Assembly (NCBI GenBank): GCA_000153445.1
Contig: CH672400.1
Location: forward strand, 155,359-219,358
Reading direction: 5' to 3'
Length of the DNA stretch: 64,000 nt
From: a gamma proteobacterium HTCC2207
GTDB lineage: Bacteria > Pseudomonadota > Gammaproteobacteria > Pseudomonadales > Porticoccaceae
Position numbers and translations under genes: made by a program. Positions 1 to 8,451 of the stretch are shown piece by piece. Below the pieces are notes generated by a model, which was not told the DNA's origin, did not search any database, and saw only the letters and a list, made by a program, of their open reading frames with translations. Within the stretch, counting starts at the first letter, position 1, and the number at the start of each line of letters is the position of its first letter.

Positions 1-834
1 AGACCACAGCAGTGGGAAGATGGTGATGCTTGCGAGCAGCATCAGCAGTGGATAACCCCAGGCACTGACGCCAACCTGATCATCAGAAATATGCTCGGAG
101 ATAACAATGCTAAAGTTGATCGGCAATGCAAAACTGGCGGCGAGAAAAATAACAAATAGGCTGTAGGAGGAATCCATACGCTGCACTATTAATCGCTGAC
201 CGCTGCTGACAACCCATTGGTTCATTTCACCGATGCTGCCAAAAATGGATTCAACCGAGATCAGGGCTGAGGTTGCCAGTGCCAAAAGCAGTAAAAAACC
301 TGCTGCGGCCATTACCCAGCGCAGGCTGCGGGCCATCCCCTGCTTAATGGCACTCCAGTTAATCAACATAATAACTGCGACAACAGTTAGCCTAAACAGC
401 CATTTATCGCCTTCGAAGAGAAAGTCGTGAACTGATGAGAGCGCCAGAAATTGAGCGAGAAACAGTGGCATGGTGACAATAATCAGGCTGCTACAGGCAA
501 TCACTGCAATCGCTCTACCGCGAAAACGGAACGTCAGAAAATCTACTAGGGAGGCAAAGCGGATAATCTCATTAAGCCTGCGGATCGGATAAAAAATTAG
601 CGGTGAAAAGAGAAATACCATGGTGAAGGCAAATAGCGCTAACACCACACTAAAGCCATAGCGACCGGCCATCTCTATAGTCCCAGTGGCCAGCAGTGCA
701 CCAGTGCCGGCAAATAACGCCAATACCAAAATCAGGCTCTGGCTGCGTGCACCGCCATAGGCTGCAAGCAAGTAAGCGCCCAGAGTGCTGGCTAGCAGGA
801 AGCCAATTGCGATAAGGGCTATATCAAGACTCAT
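1..834 (-). CDS. N-terminal part of a CbrA-like sensor kinase with sodium:solute symporter-type membrane domain (partial)
   Basis: Reading down from an ATG at 832-834, the frame stays open to the window edge (278 codons). The product begins MSLDIALIAIGFLLAS and consists of repeated hydrophobic segments with short polar loops. A late segment, ALPINFSIVISEH, resembles the corresponding stretch of the symporter-like half of CbrA-type hybrid histidine kinases. In Pseudomonas, cbrA lies upstream of a tiny membrane protein and gluQ, exactly the order seen here, which supports the call. CbrA-type kinases control carbon/nitrogen use through an NtrC-family partner. The kinase domains lie outside the window, so a plain SSS-family transporter is not excluded. 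Its start overlaps the end of the small upstream gene, suggesting translational coupling. Confidence 0.6.
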   Translation of the reverse strand, partial: MSLDIALIAIGFLLASTLGAYLLAAYGGARSQSLILVLALFAGTGALLATGTIEMAGRYGFSVVLALFAFTMVFLFSPLIFYPIRRLNEIIRFASLVDFLTFRFRGRAIAVIACSSLIIVTMPLFLAQFLALSSVHDFLFEGDKWLFRLTVVAVIMLINWSAIKQGMARSLRWVMAAAGFLLLLALATSALISVESIFGSIGEMNQWVVSSGQRLIVQRMDSSYSLFVIFLAASFALPINFSIVISEHISDDQVGVSAWGYPLLMLLASITIFPLLWS

Positions 835-1000
835 TTGATTTCCTGTGGCGCTGGAGTATGTATGCCGCAAATACAATCAGTGCCCAGACCACAAAAGGTC
901 TAAACCAGCTGCCATGAGATTCAACAGACCATCGCGATGCTAAGGGCACTGCGACACTGCTGAGAAAAATTAAAACCGCGACTAATCGGTAGTTAAGCAT
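824..1000 (-). CDS. Small two-segment membrane protein between gluQ and the CbrA-like gene
   Basis: A 58-residue frame starts at ATG 998-1000 (MLNYRLVAVLIFLSSV) and stops with TGA at 824-826, inside the first codons of the kinase gene; the 11-bp overlap suggests translational coupling. The product has two hydrophobic stretches (about residues 4-20 and 34-48) separated by a polar loop, and ends in a basic tail (QRHRKSN). Pseudomonas has an equally small unnamed membrane protein at the same place between gluQ and cbrA, so position and topology argue for a real gene. Function is unknown; an accessory role for the kinase is possible but only inferred from position. Confidence 0.6.
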   Translation of the reverse strand: MLNYRLVAVLIFLSSVAVPLASRWSVESHGSWFRPFVVWALIVFAAYILQRHRKSNES

Positions 1001-1091
1001 TTACGCGCTCATTATTAGGAGATAAAGATATATTCACCGCGATGGTATGCAAGCTTGCCTGGCAAAGCAAACTGGGGCTTCTGTGAGAGGA

Positions 1092-2003
1092 TTAAACCGA
1101 GTTTGGTGCAGGGATTTCGGCGCAGTTAGGAATTTTCGCCAGAGACCAGTTGCTGATCGCCCAGCTTAGAATGGTTGCGCTGTTTTCACTTCGGAGTTCA
1201 ACTGGGGGTGCCTGTTGCAGCCACTCGAGAGCCAACCAGAGATTGCTGGATTCCTCTCCGGGTATCAGAGCCGGTGCGTGATTTTGCTTGCTCAGCTTTT
1301 GCCCTTCGCCATTGACCGCCAGCGGCAGGTGGCCGTATTGCATAGCTGCAGTCTGCTCAGCACTGGCACCTAAACAGCCCTGTAAATAAAGCTGTCTAGG
1401 CGTGGAATCGAGTAGGTCTGAGCCGCGAATAATATGGCTGATATGTTGAAACTGATCGTCCACAGCGACTGCAAGTTGATAGGAGAATAATCGATCGCGC
1501 CGCCGGATAATAAAGTCGCCAACTTCGCTGCAGAGATTTTGTGGGTAGGCGCCGACAATTAAATCTTCAAAGGTGATTGTTGAATCCCTTTCAGTTTCAG
1601 GCAATCTGAGGCGAATCGCAGAGTCGGACCCCACCTGATGCTGGCGGCAATGACCGTCGTAAATACCACCGAGCGCGGCCACTCTCTGACGGTTACAGTT
1701 GCAGCTGTAACTCAAACCGTCCCTGTGCAGTTGCGCCAATGCCGCGTTATAGGCATCACTGCGTTGACTTTGATAGAGCAGATCGCCATCCCAGAACAAG
1801 CCATGAGATTCCAGTTGTTTGAGGATGGTGTTAGTGGCGCCGGGTATTTCTCGAGGGGGGTCTATATCTTCGATTCTAACCAGCCATTGGCCTTGATGAT
1901 GACGCGCATCGAGAAAACTGGCGAGAGCACAGACTAGAGAACCAAAATGAAGAGGCCCGGTGGGTGAGGGTGCAAAGCGGCCAATATAGGCTGAGGGGTT
2001 CAT
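1092..2003 (-). CDS. gluQ: Glutamyl-Q tRNA(Asp) synthetase
   Basis: A 303-residue class I synthetase fragment resembling the catalytic half of glutamyl-tRNA synthetase and lacking an anticodon-binding domain, as expected for GluQ-RS. The family attaches glutamate to queuosine at the wobble position of tRNA(Asp). Visible marks are the N-terminal GRFAPSPTGPLHFGSL segment with the HIGH-type signature (residues 17-23), a zinc site formed by C101, C103, Y115 and C119, and KLSK near residue 236. Length fits the family (about 290-310). It lies just downstream of dksA on the same strand with a 90-bp gap, the usual dksA-gluQ arrangement of gammaproteobacteria. Confidence 0.95.
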   Translation of the reverse strand: MNPSAYIGRFAPSPTGPLHFGSLVCALASFLDARHHQGQWLVRIEDIDPPREIPGATNTILKQLESHGLFWDGDLLYQSQRSDAYNAALAQLHRDGLSYSCNCNRQRVAALGGIYDGHCRQHQVGSDSAIRLRLPETERDSTITFEDLIVGAYPQNLCSEVGDFIIRRRDRLFSYQLAVAVDDQFQHISHIIRGSDLLDSTPRQLYLQGCLGASAEQTAAMQYGHLPLAVNGEGQKLSKQNHAPALIPGEESSNLWLALEWLQQAPPVELRSENSATILSWAISNWSLAKIPNCAEIPAPNSV

Positions 2004-2093
2004 CGTTTGACCAGAGGCAGTTGGCTGACTATTGGCTGGACACTATATAGTAACCCGATAGCGCAATCAGTCAGCAACTGAGTCGACGGCTAT

Positions 2094-2555
2094 TTAGCCG
2101 CCGGTGATCTGTCTTTCTTTGATTTCATCGAGTGTTTTACAGTCAACACAGAGGTCGGCTGTTGGGCGCGCTTCGAGTCGGCGAATGCCTATGTCGACAC
2201 CGCACTGGTCACAGAAGCCGTAGTCATCTTCTTCGACGCGCACTAGCGTCTTGTCAATTTTCTTGATTAGCTTGCGCTCGCGGTCGCGAGTACGCAGCTC
2301 AAGGCTGAATTCTTCTTCTTGAGTGGCGCGGTCGGCAGGGTCTGGAAAATTCGCTGCTTCGTCTTTCATATGCATCACAGTGCGGTCGACTTCTTCCATC
2401 AACTCACGACGCCATGCCTTGAGGATCTCTTTGAAGTGCTCACGCTGCTTTTCGTTCATGTACTCTTCATTTTTCTTCTCTACATAAGGAGAGAGACCAT
2501 GAAGAGTTGCCGATCCAGCTGAATCTGCCTTAGCTTTAGTTTTTGCTGTTGCCAT
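2094..2555 (-). CDS. dksA: RNA polymerase-binding transcription factor DksA
   Basis: A 153-residue protein with the DksA layout: an N-terminal helix, a long coiled coil, the loop motif D72-P-A-D75-R-A77 at the coiled-coil tip that reaches into the secondary channel of RNA polymerase, and a four-cysteine zinc finger (C115, C118, C136, C139). The family acts with ppGpp to inhibit rRNA and activate amino-acid biosynthesis promoters. All key residues are present. The gene precedes gluQ on the same strand and is divergent from sfsA. Confidence 0.97.
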   Translation of the reverse strand: MATAKTKAKADSAGSATLHGLSPYVEKKNEEYMNEKQREHFKEILKAWRRELMEEVDRTVMHMKDEAANFPDPADRATQEEEFSLELRTRDRERKLIKKIDKTLVRVEEDDYGFCDQCGVDIGIRRLEARPTADLCVDCKTLDEIKERQITGG

Positions 2556-2826
2556 CTCTAACGTCCACGGTTAAATTTCAGACCCTAAAATACAGGACGT
2601 GCGTTTATAGAGATTTTGAGCCAATTTTTCAAGTGAAATTTACCTTTGGCTGCCATAAAACTCTTTTTATCTGCATCTGGGGTCAATTAAGCGCCACATT
2701 GGTGCGCATGGACTGTAATGAGCCATATCCATGGCAAACTTTACAGGGACTATAATTTTTTAATACCTTCTATTCATAACATAAACCATTAACATTGCCA
2801 CTTTAAGACGGAAAAATAATCATTCC
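2556..2826. other. Divergent intergenic region between dksA and sfsA
   Basis: These 271 bp should hold the promoters of dksA (leftward) and sfsA (rightward). They are AT-rich near the sfsA end. No strong promoter hexamers, terminator or small gene stand out by eye; a weak purine-rich stretch (AGACGGA) precedes the sfsA ATG. Confidence 0.4.
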
Positions 2827-3570
2827 ATGGATATAACTCCCAAGCTCCTCTCCGGTACTTTTATTAAGCGCTATAAACGTTTTTTTACCGATATTTATAC
2901 TGCAGATGGCCATGTGATTACGCTGCACTGCCCGAATACTGGATCAATGAAAAATTGTCAGGTGGAGGGCTCTCCCTGCTGGTACTCCCTGTCGAATAAT
3001 CCCAAGCGCAAGTTGGCTGGGACTCTTGAGGTTGTCACCACTAGTTTTGGCAATTTGGCAGGGGTGAATACTGGTCGGCCCAATCATCTGGTGCGAGAAG
3101 CGATCGAAAATGGCCTTATTCCAGAGCTGCGTGGTTACGCTAGTCTGCGCACAGAGGTGCGCTACGGTGAGGAGAAGAGCCGCATCGACCTATTGCTTGA
3201 GGATGGAGAGGATGGAAAGGGTGATGGCAGCGAGTCTGGAACTCAAAGGGCACAGTGCTACGTGGAAGTTAAAAACGTTACTCTAGATTGCGGTGATGGC
3301 CACGCGCAGTTCCCCGATTCAGTGACCACCCGTGGCAGCAAACATCTGCGTGAGCTGATGGCTATGGTGGCTGAAGGGCATCGGGCGGTGCTATTTTTCT
3401 GTGTTCAATTGAACGGAGTCACCGAGGTCTCTGTTGCGGGTCATATAGACCCGGTTTATGCCGAGACGTTAACCGCGGCGATTGCCGCTGGGGTTGAAGT
3501 AATTGTTTGGCAGGCGGATATGACCCATGGCTGCATTAGTTTGCAGCGGCCGTTGCAGTTAGCGCTCTAG
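2827..3570 (+). CDS. sfsA: SfsA family DNA/RNA nuclease
   Basis: A 247-residue protein matching the SfsA family: an N-terminal OB-like part (KLLSGTFIKRYKRFFTDI, then HCPNTGSMKNC) and a nuclease-like core with RIDLLLED and CYVEVKNVTL, where the Asp and Glu-x-Lys residues resemble a PD-(D/E)xK active site, followed by FPDSVTTRGSKHLREL. It was first described as a sugar-fermentation stimulation protein; the biochemical role remains unsettled. The ATG at 2827 gives the usual family N terminus. Its stop codon overlaps that of the convergent Rieske gene by 4 bp. Confidence 0.92.
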   Translation: MDITPKLLSGTFIKRYKRFFTDIYTADGHVITLHCPNTGSMKNCQVEGSPCWYSLSNNPKRKLAGTLEVVTTSFGNLAGVNTGRPNHLVREAIENGLIPELRGYASLRTEVRYGEEKSRIDLLLEDGEDGKGDGSESGTQRAQCYVEVKNVTLDCGDGHAQFPDSVTTRGSKHLRELMAMVAEGHRAVLFFCVQLNGVTEVSVAGHIDPVYAETLTAAIAAGVEVIVWQADMTHGCISLQRPLQLAL

Positions 3571-3974
3571 TCAAGATCTCGCAGCGCCGCTTCGCGGAGG
3601 TTAATCAACCGGGCAGGTAGAGGCTGATCAGCGGCGATAAAATATTGATCACCATCCTGTTTCAGAGATATGGGCGTTAGGCGGTCGCCGGCACAGGGTC
3701 CGCCAATGCACTCGCCACTATCAATTTGAAACAGCGCGCCATGGGCCGAGCACTGCAGCAGTGCGCCATCCAGATCAAGGAACTTCCCTGGCATCCAATT
3801 CAGCGGAATACCCATATGAGGGCAGCTATTCCAGTAGGCATGGAGTTGATTGTCCTGACGAATAGCAAACAGCTTACGTTCGTCAATCTCTAGTTCAATG
3901 CTCTGTAACTCTTCGAGATCGCTGAGTTGGCAGAGAAAGTAATCTCGTTCAACTGACTGTTGATTATTGTCCAA
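3567..3974 (-). CDS. Rieske [2Fe-2S] domain ferredoxin-like protein
   Basis: A 135-residue single-domain protein with a Rieske cluster-binding pattern: C51-P-H53 and C75-S-A-H78. The box after C51 lacks the second cysteine of bc1-type Rieske proteins, so it belongs with NirD/ferredoxin-type soluble Rieske proteins. No signal peptide is seen, so it is probably cytoplasmic. The likely start is TTG at 3972-3974, overlapping the htpX stop by 11 bp, so the two are probably translationally coupled. Its redox partner is unknown. The last four bases (CTAG) are shared with the stop of sfsA on the other strand. Confidence 0.85.
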   Translation of the reverse strand: MDNNQQSVERDYFLCQLSDLEELQSIELEIDERKLFAIRQDNQLHAYWNSCPHMGIPLNWMPGKFLDLDGALLQCSAHGALFQIDSGECIGGPCAGDRLTPISLKQDGDQYFIAADQPLPARLINLREAALRDLD

Positions 3975-4857
3975 AGCGCAGCGCCTCGATTCGTTCTTCC
4001 AATGGTGGGTGAGTCATAAACAGTCTCGAGGGTCGCTTTTTCCAGCCGGAAGAGATTCCAAAGGCGGTCATAGTGTCTGGCATCTGATTTTCAACCTGAG
4101 CTGCGCTCTCTTGCTGGAGTCTTTGCAAGGCTTTGATCATGGCTCCGCGTCCGGCCAGTGAGGCACCTGCCGCATCGGCATAGAATTCTCGGCGTCGAGA
4201 AAACCACATCACAATAGTAGAGGCCAAGATGCCGAGGAAAATCTCTGCAACTATAGTAGTAATCCAATAGCCCAATCCCAGACCTCGCTGATTTTTCAAC
4301 ACCACGCGATCGACAAAGAAACCAATCAAACGGGCGAAGAACATAACAAAGGTATTGACCACGCCCTGAACCAGACTCAGGGTGATCATATCGCCATTGG
4401 CCACATGGCCGATTTCATGGGCCAGAACAGCCCGCGCCTCGTCTCGGTCAAAGCGCGCCAGTAGCCCGGCGCTGACAGCTACCAGAGCCTTGTTTCGATT
4501 CCAGCCCGTGGCAAAGGCATTGGACTGCTGCGCGGGGAAAATTCCCACCTCTGGCATACCTATATCCGCTTTCTTGGCGAGCTCGGCCACGGTAGTAACC
4601 AACCAGCGCTCCTGCTCATTGGCCGGTTGCTGAATAATTTTTGTCTTGGTCGTCATCTTGGCCATAAATTTCGACAGCAGCAGTGAGACAAAAGAGCCAA
4701 TAAAGCCAAACACCGCGCAGAATATAAGTAGAGACGTTAGATTGAGGTCGACGCCATTGTCCGCGAGTATGCTATTGACCCCGAGCAGGCTCAGGGAAAT
4801 GCTGGCAACAATAATAATTGCCAGGTTGGTCAGTAAAAACAAACCTATCCTTAACAC
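3964..4857 (-). CDS. htpX: Membrane-bound zinc metalloprotease HtpX
   Basis: A 297-residue M48 family protease. Two N-terminal hydrophobic segments (about residues 5-28 and 40-62) precede the catalytic motif H147-E148-x-x-H151 ([11 protein letters not shown]), and two further membrane segments follow (about 160-180 and 195-215). A downstream glutamate in [12 protein letters not shown] is the likely third zinc ligand. HtpX acts in the inner membrane, degrading misfolded membrane proteins alongside FtsH. Length and motif order match the family. The gene overlaps the Rieske gene downstream and is divergent from the M15 peptidase gene. Confidence 0.96.
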   Translation of the reverse strand: MLRIGLFLLTNLAIIIVASISLSLLGVNSILADNGVDLNLTSLLIFCAVFGFIGSFVSLLLSKFMAKMTTKTKIIQQPANEQERWLVTTVAELAKKADIGMPEVGIFPAQQSNAFATGWNRNKALVAVSAGLLARFDRDEARAVLAHEIGHVANGDMITLSLVQGVVNTFVMFFARLIGFFVDRVVLKNQRGLGLGYWITTIVAEIFLGILASTIVMWFSRRREFYADAAGASLAGRGAMIKALQRLQQESAAQVENQMPDTMTAFGISSGWKKRPSRLFMTHPPLEERIEALRFGQ

Positions 4858-5042
4858 GTGAATACCTCTTTAGAAAATTTTATATAGTTGATGATCGAGC
4901 TTGTTATGACTGTATATCTGAGGTCAAAGACCCAGAATTCAATGATGCCGAGTATCTTATGTCAAAGTCTCTTAACAATGTACTGTCTCGAAGCGTAAAT
5001 GCTCCTTTACTTATGGGTTGTAGCGCGGGTATAAACACTGCC

Positions 5043-5726
5043 ATGCAGGATCATCTTAAAATAGAGTCACAGCGCCTTACCGGCTGCACCCAGAGCCATT
5101 TAGTGGATTGGTCTGGCGCGCTGGTGCACGGTGCAGTGGTTGAACCACTAAATAGTCTCTGCCAGCAAGCCGCCCAGAACGGTTTTGATCTGCGCCTGTG
5201 CAGTAGCTTCCGCAGCTTTGATCGACAGTTAATTATCTGGAACCATAAACTCAGTGGTCTACGTCCGGTCTTCGATGACAGTGGCGCGCGCCTGGATTTA
5301 ACTCAGCTTAGCGAATGGCAGCAGATTCAGGCTGTGATGCGCTGGTCGGCCTTGCCTGGAGCGTCTCGCCATCACTGGGGAACGGATTTTGATATCTATG
5401 ATGCCGCTGCAGTGGATGCCGATTATCAAATTCAGCTGGTACCAGAAGAGGTTGAGGGCAGTGGTGTATTCGCGCCATTCCACGATTGGCTCGATAGCTC
5501 CGTGTTAGCGTCGGCTGATTTTTATCGGCCCTATGCCCAGGATTTGGGGGGTATTGCCCCGGAGCGCTGGCATATTAGTTATAGGCCGGTAGCAGAAAAT
5601 TATGCTGCCCAGTTAACCGTTGAGGTCCTCGCCGAGCGGCTCGCCAGCGCAGATCTGGTTTATAAAGAGACAGTACTAGCTCGTCTAGATGAGCTTTTTC
5701 AGCGGTATATTAGTGTTAAAAATTAA
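5043..5726 (+). CDS. M15 family (VanY/DacB-like) D-alanyl-D-alanine carboxypeptidase
   Basis: The frame encodes an M15B-type peptidase: SSFRSFDRQLIIWN, the zinc motif SRHHWGTDFDIYD (H..., D...) and the C-terminal ERWHISY carrying the last zinc histidine. Such enzymes trim D-Ala from peptidoglycan stem peptides. The frame is open back to 4818, but those codons run across the htpX start. ATGs at 4959, 5013 and 5043 are possible; I prefer 5043 (MQDHLKIESQRLTG, 227 aa), because family members begin shortly before the LTG...SHLV motif. A start at 5013 would give a short N-terminal extension containing a Cys and cannot be excluded. No convincing Shine-Dalgarno sequence distinguishes them. Confidence 0.8.
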   Translation: MQDHLKIESQRLTGCTQSHLVDWSGALVHGAVVEPLNSLCQQAAQNGFDLRLCSSFRSFDRQLIIWNHKLSGLRPVFDDSGARLDLTQLSEWQQIQAVMRWSALPGASRHHWGTDFDIYDAAAVDADYQIQLVPEEVEGSGVFAPFHDWLDSSVLASADFYRPYAQDLGGIAPERWHISYRPVAENYAAQLTVEVLAERLASADLVYKETVLARLDELFQRYISVKN

Positions 5727-5765
5727 GAGTGAAAGCGTCACGTTAATCGATAGGAAAGACAATAG

Positions 5766-6554
5766 ATGATCGCCAATGACCCTCTGTGGGACATAATCTG
5801 CAGCGAAGCACGCCTCACGGCCTCTCAAGAGCCCTTGATGAGCGGTTTTTTTGATGCCGCCATTTTGAGTCATCAGAGTTTGGCTCAGGCGCTGTGCTTT
5901 AATCTGTCCCAGCAGTTACACAGCTCGGTGATGTCCGCAGCCGCCATCTCTGAGGTTTTGGCTGAGGCCATGGACAGTGATGACGCAATCTGTGATGCCG
6001 CGCGCACTGATATCCGTGCCTGTTTCGATCGTGACCCAGCCTGCGACAACCATTTTATGCCTATACTTTACTTCAAGGGGTTTCAGGCATTGCAGTTATA
6101 TAGGGTGGCTCACTGGTTGTGGCTTCAGGAGCGCAACCATTTGGCGCTCTGTCTACAGAGCCAGATATCCGAAGTATTCGCTGTTGATATTCATCCGGGT
6201 GCCAAGATTGGCAGTGGCATTATGATTGACCACGCCAGTGGGTTAGTTATAGGTGAAACCGCTATTGTCGGTAACGATGTATCTATTTTGCACTCTGTGA
6301 CTCTAGGCGGCAGTGGCTGCATTAAAGGTAGCCGCCATCCAACCATTGGCAATGGCGTGATGATTTCCGCTGGTGCCAAGATCCTTGGCAATGTGTTGAT
6401 TGGCGATGGCGTAAAAATTGGTGCCGGTAGTTTGGTGCTTGAGTCGGTGCCGGCCCATGTCACGGTGGCTGGCGTGCCCGCCAAGATTGTCGGCACACCC
6501 AGAGAGGCGTCGCCTGCGCTGGAGATGGATCAGTATCTCAGTGATAGCTCCTAA
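5766..6554 (+). CDS. cysE: Serine O-acetyltransferase (first of two in the window)
   Basis: A 262-residue CysE protein: an alpha-helical N-terminal domain (residues 1-135), the junction YFKGFQALQLYRVAHWLW, and a left-handed beta-helix built of hexapeptide repeats with DIHPGAKIG, IDHASGLVIGETA and SVTLGGSG, which carry the catalytic Asp/His. It makes O-acetylserine from serine and acetyl-CoA for cysteine synthesis. The C terminus (MDQYLSDSS) lacks the terminal Ile that E. coli CysE inserts into CysK, so a cysteine synthase complex of the classical kind may not form; this is inference. A Shine-Dalgarno-like AGGAAAG precedes the ATG. The stop codon lies inside the first unit of a 13-bp tandem repeat. 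Confidence 0.93.
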   Translation: MIANDPLWDIICSEARLTASQEPLMSGFFDAAILSHQSLAQALCFNLSQQLHSSVMSAAAISEVLAEAMDSDDAICDAARTDIRACFDRDPACDNHFMPILYFKGFQALQLYRVAHWLWLQERNHLALCLQSQISEVFAVDIHPGAKIGSGIMIDHASGLVIGETAIVGNDVSILHSVTLGGSGCIKGSRHPTIGNGVMISAGAKILGNVLIGDGVKIGAGSLVLESVPAHVTVAGVPAKIVGTPREASPALEMDQYLSDSS

Positions 6555-6588
6555 GGCAAGCTCCTAAGGCAAGCTCCTAAGGCAAGCT
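6546..6588. repeat. 13-bp tandem repeat, three copies, overlapping the cysE stop
   Basis: AGCTCCTAAGGCA occurs three times without mismatch (6546-6558, 6559-6571, 6572-6584), followed by a partial fourth copy AGCT. The first copy contains the TAA stop of cysE, so the extra units look like expansion of the gene's own 3' end. No hairpin or T-run is present, so it is not a terminator. Confidence 0.95.
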
Positions 6589-6639
6589 AGGACTAAAAGT
6601 ACGTTAGTTGCACTCCCAATAGAGCCAGGAGGTTAAATA

Positions 6640-7131
6640 ATGATCGACAAGGATTTGTCCAAAAGTCAGGCTGAGAAAAGTGCCGTAGCCGATCTCTTTG
6701 ATGTGGTGTTTCGCGGTGAGATTACCGAGGGCAGCAGTCTAGAAAAGGTTAAACAGCGGGTTGCGGAAAGTTTTAACCTAGACTCCAGCGCTGCTGAACA
6801 GCTATTTTCAGGAACTCCCGTTCGACTTAAGCGCGGCGTTGATATGATTACCGCTGAGCGCATTCTCAAGCGGCTGAGTGATGCCGGTGCAGTCGCGATC
6901 ATAGTCCCCAATTCAACAGAGCCTGAGTCTGCTCAGCAAAACCCATTATCCCTAGCGCCCCTGGGCAGTGATGTTACGGATAGCGCTGAAAAGGGAGGGG
7001 CCCAGGCAGTATTTTCTGCTTCGCTGGATCACCTCAGTCTCGAGCCTGTTGGAACCAGTATGGTTAAAGAGACTGAAATACCGTCGACTAAAACTCCCAA
7101 TCTTGATACCTCAAAATTCTCACTAGAGTAG
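6640..7131 (+). CDS. Conserved small protein of unknown function with an FRGEI...FSGTPVRLKRG module
   Basis: A 163-residue cytoplasmic-looking protein. Residues about 20-92 (LFDVVFRGEITEGSS through AGAVAIIVPN) resemble a small alpha/beta module found at the N terminus of various proteobacterial hypothetical proteins, typically written as FxGEIxxGxxxxxVKxxLAxLF...LFSGxPVxLKRGLD. The remaining 70 residues are low-complexity, rich in Ser, Pro and Ala, with no membrane segment. An AGGAGG Shine-Dalgarno sequence lies 7 bp upstream of the ATG, supporting translation. I do not recognise a function. Confidence 0.75.
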   Translation: MIDKDLSKSQAEKSAVADLFDVVFRGEITEGSSLEKVKQRVAESFNLDSSAAEQLFSGTPVRLKRGVDMITAERILKRLSDAGAVAIIVPNSTEPESAQQNPLSLAPLGSDVTDSAEKGGAQAVFSASLDHLSLEPVGTSMVKETEIPSTKTPNLDTSKFSLE

Positions 7132-7143
7132 TCTAAAGAACCC

Positions 7144-8343
7144 TTAGAGACAGATCGTGGCCAAATGTTGGATCTGTTTTTCGAGTAGCATTTGGCGCCC
7201 CTCAGGAAAACCCTGCAAGACAAAACAATTCTCTTTAAAGGGCAGAAAGCGAGCAATCGACGATAGCTGCTCAATATCAAACTCTGCCGATTGCACAGCA
7301 ATTGCGCCTTTATCAAGATCATCGGCCAGGCTTGCGGTAGCGCTCTTCAGTTTGTCGAGGCCCTCGTGGTGGCGGAACAATGGTGCAGAGGGGATGTTGT
7401 CGCTGCAAAGTGCCCAGCAGATATCTAAATCAATACCCAGTTCTTCCGAGAGCCGCTCGAGTACCTGTTGCAGAGAGTAGATCGCCATCAGGCATATCAG
7501 CAGGTGCTGTTTCGACACTTGAGTCGAGCGAATATAAAAGTTGATGCTGCCGCTGCCACCTTCAATACGCTGGCCGGCGTAGAGTTCTAAGGTTCGCAAT
7601 GTGCAGTAGTCAATTTTTTCAAATAGCTGGGTCAGATTCTGACGGTTGAGTTGACTCTCGAGACGGTGTCGATTTTTGATTGTCGCGGTAATCAGTGAGC
7701 AGTAATAACCAGTATCCGATAGCCCTTCATCACTGCTTTTCGATAGCAGTGGCTGCAGGCGCAGTTCTAATGAGGCCATTTCATCATCTAGACTCTCAGA
7801 GCTGCCGGGCAGGCGATTGGTGAGCATTCGCAGGCGTCGGGAAAGTTGCTCTGCAAAGCGGAAGCAACCATAGCTGCTAAGCAGGGTGAAAACTGCCCAC
7901 AGCATTAACCAGTTGCTGACCACCTGACTATGACGCTGTTGGATCGCTCGACTGTCGATGCTGATCAGGACTTTGCCGGCCTGAGTTTCCTGAAGTGCAA
8001 TATTGCGACTGAAACTGATGGGGATGGACGTCTCTGGTGCCGGTTTTTTACTCTGAGCTATCAGCTGGCCGCCGATATCATAGACGCTGGCATCGAGGAT
8101 GATTCGGTCTTCGGCAACATTCTGCAGAGCCACCTGAATACTGATGCTGTCGCCATTAAACAGGGGGCCGCGAACCAGTTCGACCAGTTGATTAATGGTC
8201 AGATCGCCTTTTTCTTGCAGCGTTTCTTGGCTTAACTGGCTGGCGTAACTGGAAAGAAGCGCCCAGCCAAACAGGCCGAAAATCAGGCAGGCGGACAGTA
8301 CCAGCGCGGGTAGTTTTTTAGCCAGAGAGTATTGGCGATGCAT
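7144..8343 (-). CDS. AhpA/YtjB (SMP) family inner-membrane protein
   Basis: A 399-residue protein with an N-terminal membrane segment (about residues 11-30), a periplasmic domain of about 110 residues (DASVYDIGGQLIAQS recalls sensor-type periplasmic folds), a second membrane segment (about 142-163) and a large cytoplasmic part. It sits divergently beside serB, the position of ytjB (smp) in E. coli and of ahpA-type genes in Pseudomonas, which is the main basis for the name. No histidine-kinase or GGDEF catalytic motif is visible. Function is poorly known; a membrane-anchored accessory or signalling role is inferred. Confidence 0.8.
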   Translation of the reverse strand: MHRQYSLAKKLPALVLSACLIFGLFGWALLSSYASQLSQETLQEKGDLTINQLVELVRGPLFNGDSISIQVALQNVAEDRIILDASVYDIGGQLIAQSKKPAPETSIPISFSRNIALQETQAGKVLISIDSRAIQQRHSQVVSNWLMLWAVFTLLSSYGCFRFAEQLSRRLRMLTNRLPGSSESLDDEMASLELRLQPLLSKSSDEGLSDTGYYCSLITATIKNRHRLESQLNRQNLTQLFEKIDYCTLRTLELYAGQRIEGGSGSINFYIRSTQVSKQHLLICLMAIYSLQQVLERLSEELGIDLDICWALCSDNIPSAPLFRHHEGLDKLKSATASLADDLDKGAIAVQSAEFDIEQLSSIARFLPFKENCFVLQGFPEGRQMLLEKQIQHLATICL

Positions 8344-8414
8344 CCCGAAGTCCTTGAAGAGTGCCTGATTGAAATTTAATTGCTGCGCATTCTATCCTAT
8401 TGCTCAGGCTTTTA

Positions 8415-8420
8415 TATAAT
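8415..8420 (+). promoter_or_regulatory. Probable -10 element of serB
   Basis: TATAAT lies 31 bp upstream of the serB GTG start in the divergent gap. No good -35 hexamer sits 16-18 bp upstream (TCTATC at best), so the assignment rests on the -10 match and position. Confidence 0.4.
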
Positions 8421-8451
8421 AGCGCCCTTAAAATAACTATGGCCACAATCT

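Noticed and set aside
4818..5042. N-terminal extension of the M15 peptidase
   Set aside because: It would overlap the htpX start, has no family similarity and includes promoter-like DNA.
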